Positions 26,966 to 35,799 of a stretch of 39,818 nt of DNA are shown here, one piece after another. The DNA lies in the NCBI GenBank assembly GCA_003427395.1, contig BFEA01000293.1:931279-971096 (forward strand). Direction: 5' to 3'. Position numbers and translations under genes: made by a program. Position 1 is the stretch's first letter; each line of letters opens with the position of its first letter. This DNA comes from Chara braunii (Eukaryota; Streptophyta; Charophyceae; Charales; Characeae). The notes below the pieces were generated by a model that was not told the origin of the DNA, did no database searches, and saw nothing but the letters and a program-made list of their open reading frames with translations.

Positions 26966-27194
26966 TAAACAGGTCATAAAATCCAATCCGGAACGGCATG
27001 AAGATGTAGCTGCTGTTAAGTACTTGAATATGTTCTCCGTAACGACTGCGATTGATGATCACGTCATCTCTAAACTCGAGGGCTTGCGAAGCACTACTGC
27101 GGCAGTGGTAGTGGTGCTGCTTGCAGCAGTGGGAGCGCTACTAGTGGCGGTGGAACACTATGCCTGTTCTATGCGGAGTCCGGGCAAGATGTGA
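26966..27194. other. Unassigned, possibly 5' part of the RT element
   Basis: Between the SINE tail and the reverse transcriptase remnant. A GTGGTAGTGGTGCTG-type stretch and no clear motif. Confidence 0.35.
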
Positions 27195-28083
27195 CAATGG
27201 GCGGGCACCTGCCAGGTCCATACATACATATCTGCCTGCCGCTCTATTCTATCTGCTGCTGAATGGCTGATCGCGTGGTACGAAGATAAGGGACATCACG
27301 AGGTGTTTGTTAAGAAACGGAGCAAAGACGTCCAGCTTGGACATGGTCGGGCTACACCGGAACGATGGACGAGATTTTCCTTTGATAAGATATTGGAGCT
27401 GGTTAGATACGATCTGCAGAACACATTTACTATGTGTATGGACGTTGTACTGCAACAGGTTATCGGTATTCCCATGGGCAAGCCCGCCAGCCCGGCCCTT
27501 GCATGTATGTTGTGTGTCTACAATGAGTGTAACTTCTTGGAGAGTTTAGGCAATCGTCGTATATCAGTGACAGGTGTTCGGTTGGTAGATGATGTTTCCA
27601 TTTTTGTCAAGTTTGACAAAAGGTCCGCGTACTCCAAGATTTGTGCTGAGAAGGTACTGCAACGTTTCGAAGGATGCTACGATGACCAGCTAACGTTGGA
27701 AAAACGAATGACTGTGATACGTAGGAATATTTGGGTTGCGTACTTAAGGTGTTTCATGAGCCAACCAAGGCGCTATGTGCTGTCACTCACAAGAATGAAC
27801 GATATATGTTTGACGACGGGATTGTCTTTCAGAGCCTTCAACACTTCTCTTCGTATTCTTCAAGGGAGCAAAAAATGGCTGTCATTTCATCTTTCCTGCA
27901 TCGTGCCAAAGCAATGAACAATATGCCTGGAGGAATTGCTTGTTTTCTTCTGACTCTGAAAGTAGAATGGAGGGTACGTGGGTTTCCCGATGTTTTCTTT
28001 GACTCTGTCCTTTGTCGATTTTCTTCTCAGCATCAAGGCTTGTGGAAGGAGTGGGTACCCTGTTTCACATATTGGAAGTAGTA
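27195..28083 (+). pseudogene. Penelope-like element reverse transcriptase, frameshifted
   Basis: A retrotransposon reverse transcriptase fragment. Reading frame 1 (open from before 27240 to 27917) includes FSFDKILELVRYDLQNTF, then QQVIGIPMGKPASPALA and, about 40 residues later, VRLVDDVSIF. The Q-x-x-G-x-x-M-G...SP-x-L/A-A block followed by R-x-V-D-D is the arrangement seen in Penelope-like RTs rather than in LINE or LTR RTs. An upstream HTYIS stretch (about 27220) would be the eroded LYTxI of motif A. The C-terminal part (VFHEPTK, FQSLQHFSSYSSREQKMAVI, then SSFLHRAKAMN) lies in a second frame from about 27731, so a frameshift separates them. It stops near 28083. No GIY-YIG endonuclease follows, which fits either truncation or an endonuclease-lacking lineage. 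Not functional as it stands. Confidence 0.78.
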
Positions 28084-28124
28084 GTTAGAGTGCGGGCAAT
28101 AGCTGTATATCCAGGTTGCCGAGT

Positions 28125-28290
28125 TTTATGCGGTCACTGAGTTGGCTGTAAATAATGTCAGGGTTCGAATCAGATGTTCTATCAGGTACTTTTTCGAAAT
28201 TTGGTCGCTACGCTGGGAAGGCACTGGTTAGGGGTTCAAACCCGATACTTTATCAGGTATCTTGATAAGTGGGTCTGGAAGGTTCCGGTG
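28125..28290 (+). repeat. Two related units, each with a B-box-like word
   Basis: GGTTCGAATCAGATGTTCT followed by ATCAGGTACTT, and GGTTCAAACCCGATACTTT followed by ATCAGGTATCTT, about 75 bp apart. Both have pol III B-box-like GGTTCRAA. They lie between the RT remnant and the ribozyme-like motif, so they may belong to the 3' part of that element. Confidence 0.55.
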
Positions 28291-28394
28291 CCTAAGTTCG
28301 CCTTTGGTAGGAACGGCTGAATGTAGAAATTGCCTGGGAATCGAAGTATATATAGGAAGTCTTGGTTGACGTTTCAGTCATCTGTAGCCAGGAC

Positions 28395-28460
28395 CGACCC
28401 CCGATGATGGCCGGATTGGCGACCGGCCGAAACGCGGCGTAGGGTCACGCCGTTCGCGCG
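28395..28460 (+). ncRNA. Hammerhead-ribozyme-like core of the Penelope element
   Basis: CCGATGA (28401-28407) is one base off the hammerhead CUGANGA core. A perfect 6-bp stem follows (GGCCGG 28409-28414 with CCGGCC 28423-28428), then GAAAC (28429-28433), then a second 6-bp stem (CGGCGT 28435-28440 with ACGCCG 28447-28452), then TTC at the position of the cleavage triplet. The order core, stem II, GAAA, stem III, UH is the hammerhead order. Penelope-like elements are known to carry hammerhead motifs. Against it: the core U is C, one unpaired T precedes stem II, and stem I cannot be drawn. It is probably a decayed ribozyme. Confidence 0.5.
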
Positions 28461-30326
28461 TCAAAGCATTCACTCTATTCTGTCGTCGCGTGAGGTTCGC
28501 CACGTGCGCTGTTTCAATCTTATTTCACGCGCTCTCCTGCGCTCGGATTTTTCACTATTGATTCGTTTATGTGTGTCTCGCTCTATTCTCCCCCATTTCT
28601 TCTCCTCGTTGTCTTGTTTTGTTTGTTGTGCGTCAATGCATGGATGTATAATGATACGTGCAGCTCCTTGAATGGGCGGACAGCCAACCCGGAAGGCCCC
28701 CTCTCAAAGCCGTCTACCCAGGATACCCACATACGTGTGACGCGCAAACTGCCGGACCTGCGCTATCTTCCCTCCCCCCCCCTCCCCCTGTTTCTCTGTC
28801 TTTTTGTCGAATTTTGGGTGACCATCCGACGAGGCCTCTTTTTGTATTTTCACGAGTGTAAGATGTAAGACCCTCGGATAATTTTTTGAAAATTTATCCT
28901 TTTTTTTGCAAATTGGGAATTACATGGGAATTGCACGCGCCTTAGCGAGCGCGCTAGGAATTTGGGTCGATGGTTAGGAATTTCGGAATAATCGGGATCC
29001 GACGTGTCCTTTCTTGTGCATGAATATTCTCAACTTCGTCATGGAAAGCTCTGGGAATTTTTGCAGAAATCTGAATAGGCATAGGACTTTTCCACGCGCT
29101 TGCTTTGCCACGCGGATATCGTATTTTTCAATTTGAATTAGTCGTAACTGTTTCGGTGCCCTTTTTGCCTTCGCGACGGCGCCATGCATGCGAGCTTCCC
29201 CTCCCTGCTTCCCCCGCTGCCCTCGACACTCCCTTCCTCCCGCTCATGCTCCCTCTCTGTAACCGTTTTCCATCTCCCCATCGCCTTGCGCGCCTTTTCT
29301 CTCCTTCTTGATCGTCTGAATCTTGGTTCCGTTTCGCGCTATTCTTCACGCTCTCCTTCTTCCCGCTCTGATCCCCCGCGTCGAAACACCAGGTTGACCC
29401 CCTATCGCTCTCTCTAGCCAAAGAGACATGCCGTGTAAGAGGGAAATTCCTGATACACGACGATTCTGATTGGCTGCAGCTGGGATGTGAAGGATTGACA
29501 TGGTTTTCGACGGGCGATCCTTGATTCTTTGACTCCTTCCTCTCTCAGTCCTAACCCTTCCTAGCATCTATCCTTTCTTACGTAGCTATAAATTTTGCAA
29601 GCGCTCTCGAAAATCTCTCTCCCGACTCATCAGCCCGCTTTTGGGAAGTTGTGGCTAGATGGTATAAAGGAAGATGCGAGTCGAAAAGTCCGGACGAGCG
29701 GGCTGTAGTCTTGGCGCTCAGCATGCTGGATCGCCCGACGGATTGTGGGATCCGAGCAGGGCCGTGCAGAGGCTAAGTCGGCGGGGTGACGATCGCTATG
29801 GTGGATTGGCACGTGACGGCCGGGATCGTCAGTGCAAGTGAGACGTTCGAGTCGGAAGTGAGTGAGTGCATGGCCCGGGGCCATAGTGGAATTTTATGAC
29901 AGAAGTGCTTTCTTTCCTTTCTGCTCCAAATTTTGTATCTTCAAATGTGAGTTTTGATCGCTCGGCTTTTAAGCCGGGCCATCTTTGGGCATGATCGCCT
30001 GACATTCTGTGGTTGCCTTCTATGGTCTGCGTCGATACTCTCCTTGCTCCGGTCACGACATGTCTTGATGGATGAATTATGCTAACGATGCTTCTCTCAC
30101 TTCGGTATATGCATGTGGTGAGCCGTGATTAGAGATTTTGTTGTAGCATGATTGAAGGGATGATTGGCTGAGCGACTGAATGATCGGTTTGCCTGGATTG
30201 ACAGACGAATGATGTATGATTAAGATCTGTGCTTACCTTTGCTGCCATGTGGACTGACGGCCCTAACCCGACTGGGCACCAACTTCTTGTGCCCCCGCCG
30301 CGCCCCTACCCGTACAACGTGGAAAG
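28461..30326. other. Unassigned
   Basis: A C/T-rich stretch on the plus strand (29190-29420) could be untranslated or promoter DNA. No coding frame here has a recognisable domain, and I see no tandem or inverted repeats of note. Confidence 0.35.
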
Positions 30327-30444
30327 GATACGTGTATGCGAGTGGGACGTACGAGAAGCCGTCGCCAAGATCGGAGGGTGTTGCTGATACGTGTATGCGA
30401 GTGGGACGTACGAGAAGCCGTCGCCAAGATCGGAGGGCGTTGCT
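30327..30444. repeat. 59-bp tandem duplication
   Basis: Two almost identical units beginning GATACGTGTATGCGAGTGGG at 30327 and 30386, ending GAGGGTGTTGCT / GAGGGCGTTGCT. 59 is not a multiple of three, so the two copies fall in different frames. Confidence 0.95.
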
Positions 30445-31143
30445 ACTATCCTCCTGAAACTCGGTGCTCTGGATTCGTTGGTGCGGGTTTTGTTATCATC
30501 GATACACACTTTCCGCCATGTTCGTTGTTATTGCCCTTTAACAAACTGATCGTCGTCCCGTGGGCAGCAGTGGAGCCTCATTGGCCTAACACTCTGTGCA
30601 GTGATTGTCGTCGCCTCGAGCGTTATCAGGCCAAGGGGTTCCACTATCGCACACGCGGCGAGGACGAACATAAAGAAAAGGCCAATCGGTTGAGGCCCTC
30701 CACGTCGAGTTGTGTAACAAGCGCCGACGCGACCTCATCGGAAAACGGGATACCACGTGTGTACCCGCCCCCTTTCATGCGCAACGAAGAGCGACGGCTC
30801 GTTGGGAAGTCCAGTGATATTTTTTGGATTGAATTTCCCATAGCTGAGAGTCCCGCACGCGCCTTTTCCTCCCTTAAACCCCGCGCGGCGTCGGACCTTC
30901 TTCTTACTACAGTTGGACCAACACGGGGAAGCTCCGTCTATGTCCCCGTACTCAATTTTCCCAAAACCCTTGGCACACCCCATCATCGCTGCCTTTACTT
31001 CCGGAACTATTATGTTCTTTTTTGCAGCTTGTCTAGTTACATTGAATATCTTGAGGAAAAAAAAAAAAAAAAAAAAAAAGAGATTCTCTTTGTCGTAAAA
31101 AAAGGTGTAAACGAATGAAAGCTAATAGAGAAAGATTGGCATA
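30445..31143. other. Unassigned; open frame of unknown worth
   Basis: A plus-strand frame is open from 30336 to 31118 (260 codons). It crosses the 59-bp duplication and an A-run (31056-31079) that gives a lysine stretch. It contains a CSDCRRLERYQ stretch but no family that I can name. It could be partly real or chance. Confidence 0.25.
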
Positions 31144-31683
31144 TTGGCTTCTTCAACGGATTACTGCTGCTTTTTTAATTCCGACTATAGTTTTAGCAAA
31201 TGTTTCCTGGGCCCCTTCCGCGAACCACAACACTCCGACCGGAAGGTAGCGCAGGGCGTGAGGCTGGAGCATGACACGTGCAAAAGCTTCACCAAACTTC
31301 CGCTCACCTCTTGTGCCATCTCGACTGCCTTGGCAGTATCGAGAGTGTGCCCTATCCTTCACATTCCTGATGTACCGGCCGCTCCTATCCTTCACATTCC
31401 TGATGTACCGGCGGCTCCTATCCGTCACATTCCTGATGTACCGGCCGCTGACTACTGGCCGGATCCATCGAGGGCGAGTACGAGTTTGTTATGGAAGAAC
31501 CGTGGAAGACGGGAGCGGTGCAATCGTATGCAGTGGGAGAGCGTGCGATGGCGGTGGCAACCCTTCGACATGTCCAGGAGAATACTTCGGCAGGTCCGAG
31601 AATGTTCATCTTCGATATCTGAGGAACATCATGCAGAAGACGCATAGCAGACTTCTGGCCAATAGGGAACAAACCTACCCTTG
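31144..31683 (+). other. Open frame with three 11-residue repeats
   Basis: A 167-codon frame. Positions 31351-31449 hold three 33-bp tandem units, each encoding PI(L/R)HIPDVPAA in this frame. Units differ at only a few positions. No domain recognised on either side, and no clear promoter or splice evidence, so protein status is uncertain. The tandem repeat itself is certain. Confidence 0.35.
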
Positions 31684-31960
31684 ATGTAGCCATTCTTCAG
31701 TGGTAGACACCTGATAATATTCGGTTTTTGGCCTGACCTTGACACCTCCTTGCTTACCAACTCTTGTTACTCTGTATGTGGTCGCCCTCTTGGTCAAATT
31801 CATAGCCCGTTTTTTTTTCTGCTCGGATTTTGGCTTTCATGGTACTCATGGAACTGAAGAAGAAACCTGGCAACGGCGGTCATTGTTGAGGGCGAGCGAT
31901 ATCTGTTGTCCACCTCAGGGGGTGAGCGTCTCAGGGAGTGCAGCCTCTGTTTCTGGCTTA

Positions 31961-32162
31961 GATAGTCGGATGCACTCATCTCAAGCCTTCCTGCTTGACT
32001 ATCGCCTAGGNNNAGATAGTNGGATGCACTCATCTCAAGCCTTCCTGCTTGACTATCGCCTAGGAGGAGATAGTTGGATGCANTCATCTCAAGCCTTCCT
32101 GCTTGACTATCGCCTAGGAGGAGATAGTCGGATGCACTCATCTCAAGCCTTCCTGCTTGACA
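31961..32162. repeat. 54-bp tandem repeat, about four units
   Basis: Units start at GATAGT (31961, 32015, 32069, 32123) and contain GGATGCACTCATCTCAAGCC and TTCCTGCTTGACTATCGCC. Ns interrupt the second and third. The unit length is a multiple of three and one plus-strand frame stays open (31739-32185), repeating SSQAFLLDYRLGGDSRMH. Confidence 0.93.
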
Positions 32163-32194
32163 CGGGATGTCTCGGTCGGTCCTAACGAAGATCT

Positions 32195-32771
32195 GTTGAC
32201 TTTGGCTGTGCTGAGTGCTATGGTGCGAGAAAGATTATCTCCTTGCTGAGAATTTAATTTTGACTTTCTGTATGTGGCCGTTAATCGGGCGGGATTCATT
32301 GAGATCATTAAATGAAATATAGCTGTTATTTCTATTCCACATGCCGACATCTTTTGTTGCTGGTTTTGAACTGTTTGCAAGTCTTCCACGAGTAGTGATT
32401 ACTAATTAGGTTTCATCCTCATAGGTGTTTCTGCAGTACACTGCTGTGCTGAGTGCTATGGTGCGAGCGCAGTGAGAGCAAGTTCCTCCTTGCATAAAAC
32501 TTAATTCCTACTTTCTGTATCTGGCCGTTAGTCAGGCTGGATTCGTCGATATGAATAGACGAACCATGGCTGTTATCTCTTTTCCAGTTGCCAACATCTT
32601 TTGTTACTACCATCTTCACCCGAATAGAATGCCCGGTCGTTATCACTGCATCTGGACCGAAAGTTGTGCCAAATACACAGCTATAATGACCGGGAGTTCT
32701 ATTGGGGGGAAGACGGTAGTCTTGAACTGTTGGGAACTGTTCCACGAGTAGTAGTCAGGTTCCATGGTCAT

Positions 32772-32816
<45 letters not shown>

Positions 32817-33140
32817 GTCATAGATGTTTTCTGTCTGCACCTCCTTGTGTTTGTTGTGCATGTAAGGTTATCTGGCCTCGGGGCTGGATAAGAGTTCCCT
32901 GCGGGTGTTGAATTTAATTTGGACTTCTGTCCTGGCTGTAAATCAGGCTAGATTCATAGTTTTCAATATAGATGAACCACAACCTTGCATTCCTATTAGT
33001 TATGCTGGTGACAAAGACCATCTTCTCTTCTCTTCAAGAGTAATCTGGCCCGATTATTGGCTTCACGACGTTCACGTGTCACTATGTGTGACCCTCTGCT
33101 TCTGGCGGCCAACTTAGGCTAGATTCACTTTTACTACCAC
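32195..33140. repeat. Degenerate tandem repeat, period about 240 bp
   Basis: GCTGTGCTGAGTGCTATGGT, then GCGAG, starts units at about 32204 and 32442. Both continue with ACTTTCTGTAT.TGGCCGTTA, a GG(A)TTC(A/G)T(C/T)GA stretch, CAACATCTTTTGTT (or similar) and TTCCACGAGTAGT. Weaker units with TAATTTGGACTTCTG / CTGGCTGTAAATCAGGCTAG follow at about 32905 and 33095. Unit 2 has gained a hairpin (32632-32694) and a T-run (32776-32815). Confidence 0.7.
32632..32694. repeat. Hairpin insertion with GTGCCAAA loop motif
   Basis: CCCGGTCGTTAT and ATAATGACCGGG form the stem. The loop contains GGACCGAAAGTTGTGCCAAA (from 32654). Unit 1 of the surrounding tandem repeat lacks this block, so it looks like an insertion. 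No target duplication could be fixed because the units have diverged. Confidence 0.65.
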
Positions 33141-33192
33141 AGTCATGTGCCAAACCACACATGTAGGTTAGATCTACCTTCTTCTTTGGGGC

Positions 33193-33330
33193 TCTTTTTT
33201 TTGTTTTTCCTCTTGCAAGGCCTCTATCCCAGCAGCAGTAAGAGAACCACCGGGATTGAGGCTTCGGCTGTTGGGCTGATCCATCTATTGGTGGGGAGCG
33301 GCACCTGCTGGAAAACGGGTCCAGTGTCCC
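33193..33330 (-). mobile_element. SINE-like family 2
   Basis: Read on the minus strand: GGGACACTGGACCCGTTTTC, CAGCAGGTGCCGCTCC, CCACCAATAGATGG, then CCTCAATCCCGGTGG, TTCTCTTAC, GGGATAGAGGCCTTGCAAG and an A-rich tail (plus-strand T-run 33195-33206). Confidence 0.8.
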
Positions 33331-34306
33331 AAAGATACAATCAGTTTCGAGTTATATAGGCGTTGAAGTTTCGGCAAATATATTCTTTTTTTTTTTTTTT
33401 TTTTNATTTTTCCTCACACTACCTACCTACCACTACTCCTACCTATAGGCATACGGGGAAACCCGTAGCATACCAGAGCCGTGTTTTTACGGCCCCTCGA
33501 GCCTGCAGGATACCGGCCAGGGGACGGCCGGTAGCACCAGGGATAAAGCGGACCAATCCCCCGCGCCTCCCCTCAGGCCCCTCCCCTACAAACATAGCAG
33601 ACTCTGCTTGATGCCGATCGGGGGATCCAGTGGTCTATCTCTTGGGTTTTACCTGGGCCTGTGCTGATTAAAAAAAACAAAAAAAAGACAGTTTGTTGGT
33701 TTCTCTGCCTGGATTCACCAAGCATCTTGGGACCGAGCAAGGAAAAGGCGCAAAGAAACAAGTCACCAATGGAACCCAAGGCCAGTGAATACTTGCTGTG
33801 AGTACTGTGCGGCACATGTCATGCATGGACAGGCGCTCGAAGCCACACGTTAAAAGGCACGAATGCATCTGCGGATGCATAGGTGGCTGGAAAACCTTGT
33901 TTGCGGTAGGTAGGGTGTATTTCTTAAGGGCCATCTGTGAGGAGTGGCAGTAGGCATGCCTCCTTTGTATAGTATAGCGGCCAATTTGTAGGTGTATAGT
34001 ATAGCGGCCGATTTGTAGGATGCGCTGGTTCATTTAAGGTTCCTTGATTTTTTGTGCATTGCTCATGAAGTGGATTGGGGTGAGGGAGGAGTGCATAAAT
34101 AGCTAGCTTGCCAAGGTCTGCAAATATGGAAACTGGCCTGCCGGGAATGCTCTTGATTGCAAAGAGCGCGAGTGCATCATATCTGCTCACTCGGACGGCC
34201 AATGTCCACTTGCATCATCCTGACTCGGCGGGTGTACTCGTTTTGATGATGGCGCTTGTAGACAGGCTATGCCGTTCCTTGACAATTTTGTCTTCTTTCT
34301 TTGTTG
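33331..34306. other. Unassigned; short tandem
   Basis: T-run at 33387-33404 with one N, an A-rich run after GATT at 33668-33687, and a 26-bp tandem TATAGTATAGCGGCC(A/G)ATTT at about 33966 and 33994. No gene recognised. Confidence 0.4.
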
Positions 34307-34333
34307 TTGTTGGGGGAGGGGGTGGTGGTGGGG

Positions 34334-34364
<31 letters not shown>
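34307..34364 (+). repeat. Very long G-tract, quadruplex-prone
   Basis: GGGGGAGGGGGTGGTGGTGG followed by GGGGAGG and about 27 more Gs. This easily satisfies four runs of three or more Gs with short loops. Confidence 0.9.
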
Positions 34365-34445
34365 AAGCTCGCAATAGCCCTTGAAAAGGGGGGGCCCGTG
34401 CCTTTCTGAGAGACCAAGCAAAACATGGGGCTAGAATCCCCCCAA

Positions 34446-34521
34446 GTTTTTTTTTTTTTTTTTTTTTTCTGTCCTTTTTTTTTTTTTTTTTTTTTTTTTT
34501 GCAACAACGGTTCTCTTTTCT

Positions 34522-34554
<33 letters not shown>
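34446..34554. repeat. Poly-T blocks separated by short words
   Basis: Three T-runs (34447-34468, 34476-34500, 34524-34554). The last two are each followed by GCAACAAC, so the block is itself duplicated (T-run plus GCAACAAC). Confidence 0.9.
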
Positions 34555-34556
<2 letters not shown>

Positions 34557-34618
34557 AACAACCCGACCGGATGCTAGGTGTGCTGATAAGAGCAGACACA
34601 TCTAGCACCGTCGGGGAG

Positions 34619-34671
34619 GCTCCATCTATTGGTGGGGAGCAGCACCTGCTGGAAAGCGGGTCCAGCGTCCC
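34619..34671 (-). mobile_element. SINE-like family 2, head fragment
   Basis: Minus strand: GACGCTGGACCCGCTTTCC, AGCAGGTGCTGCTCCCC, ACCAATAGATGGAGC. The copy stops after the GGAGC word, so the 3' half and tail are absent. Confidence 0.75.
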
Positions 34672-35799
34672 TTGGATACATCTTTGTGGTACAGTGCTTG
34701 TTGGGCATATGGCCATTAGAGTCATTTTTCCTGAGCAATAAGATCTTGAAGTGAAGCTGGGTAAGGCTCCCAGATTCATTAGCAGGAGACCTTGGATATG
34801 AATTCTTGAGTAGTTCCTGGCTGTTTTGTCCCTTCATTTCTGTTTTCAAATTTTCCTTTTTGGTCCAGTTGCATACTTTTTTTCGCGTTGCAGACCATGG
34901 GATGCTGGGCCCGGTTGTTTCCGGCAGAAGCTTCACTCCCGGGTTGAGATGTTGAGGAGGGATTCACGGCCTCAATTCGATTACTTTTATAATATAATCT
35001 GCAACAAGACAAAAAAAAACAAAAAACAAAAAAAAAACTTGAGGGCTTGGTGACGTTGATCTCTCTCTCTCTTCCTTGCATAAGGGCTTCCGCTCATGAC
35101 CACCCCTTCCCACCTCTTCTTGACCCTTCCTCCGTGTGTTCTGTATGTGTGTGAGTAGGGGGGGGGGGGTTTCTTGCCCCTTTCACTCACCAGTACACCG
35201 GGGCCTGTAGGTCCCTTGCTGCGCACCAAGGTTTCCGAACTGCCAGTTGGCGCACTTTTTTTTTTTTTTTGGCCGGCGCCGGCAGCCGTTGTGGTCCGGC
35301 AGGCCGAGCCTCGAAAATTTTCGTAGGCTGCAAATTTATTTTTGAGCAAGGCTGGGGCCATATACTGGTGTCTTTTTTTTTTTTTTTTTTTTTTTTTTTG
35401 GGAGAAACATACCCCCACAGACGGTAGTAGGATGCTTGATATCCAACCTTCTCCCACTCACCTAGGCAAAGTTTCAGGAAACGTCTCAACCCCCCCCCTC
35501 CATCCTCTTTACCTCACTCCGGCAAGACTTACTGCAGCAGAGCCACCATCTCTGCTGCTGCTATACCCTATTTCCATCCTACCAGCTAGCCCCTTCACTG
35601 GTAGGACGCTTGATAACCTGCCGTCTACTTCCAACACCAAACAGCGTCGTTCTGACTGCAGATTTATGAATATAACAGCACCTCGAGACCACCAGAAGCA
35701 ACTGAAAGACAATTTTGAAGGTTTGGGGTACCGGACCCATTACCCGACTTTGGCGAAGAAAAATTGGAACCAGATTAAGATGTATGTACTGGTGGTTTA
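34672..35799. other. Unassigned; G-, T- and A-runs
   Basis: Contains an A-rich run (35011-35038), G-run (35158-35169), T-runs (35258-35271, 35372-35399). No coding frame with known motifs. The LINE sequence starts near 35800 with no recognisable endonuclease or ORF1 upstream. Confidence 0.4.

Noticed and set aside
27303-27917. LINE or telomerase identity for the RT at 27.3 kb
   Set aside because: The QxxGxxMGxxxSP block and R-x-V-D-D differ from LINE (RQGxPLSPxLF, YADD) and from telomerase patterns, and the downstream region fits Penelope-like RTs better.
30336-31118. 260-codon ORF as a real gene
   Set aside because: It crosses a 59-bp duplication that is not a multiple of three and ends in a poly-A-derived lysine run. 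No known domain was seen, so it is kept only as unassigned.
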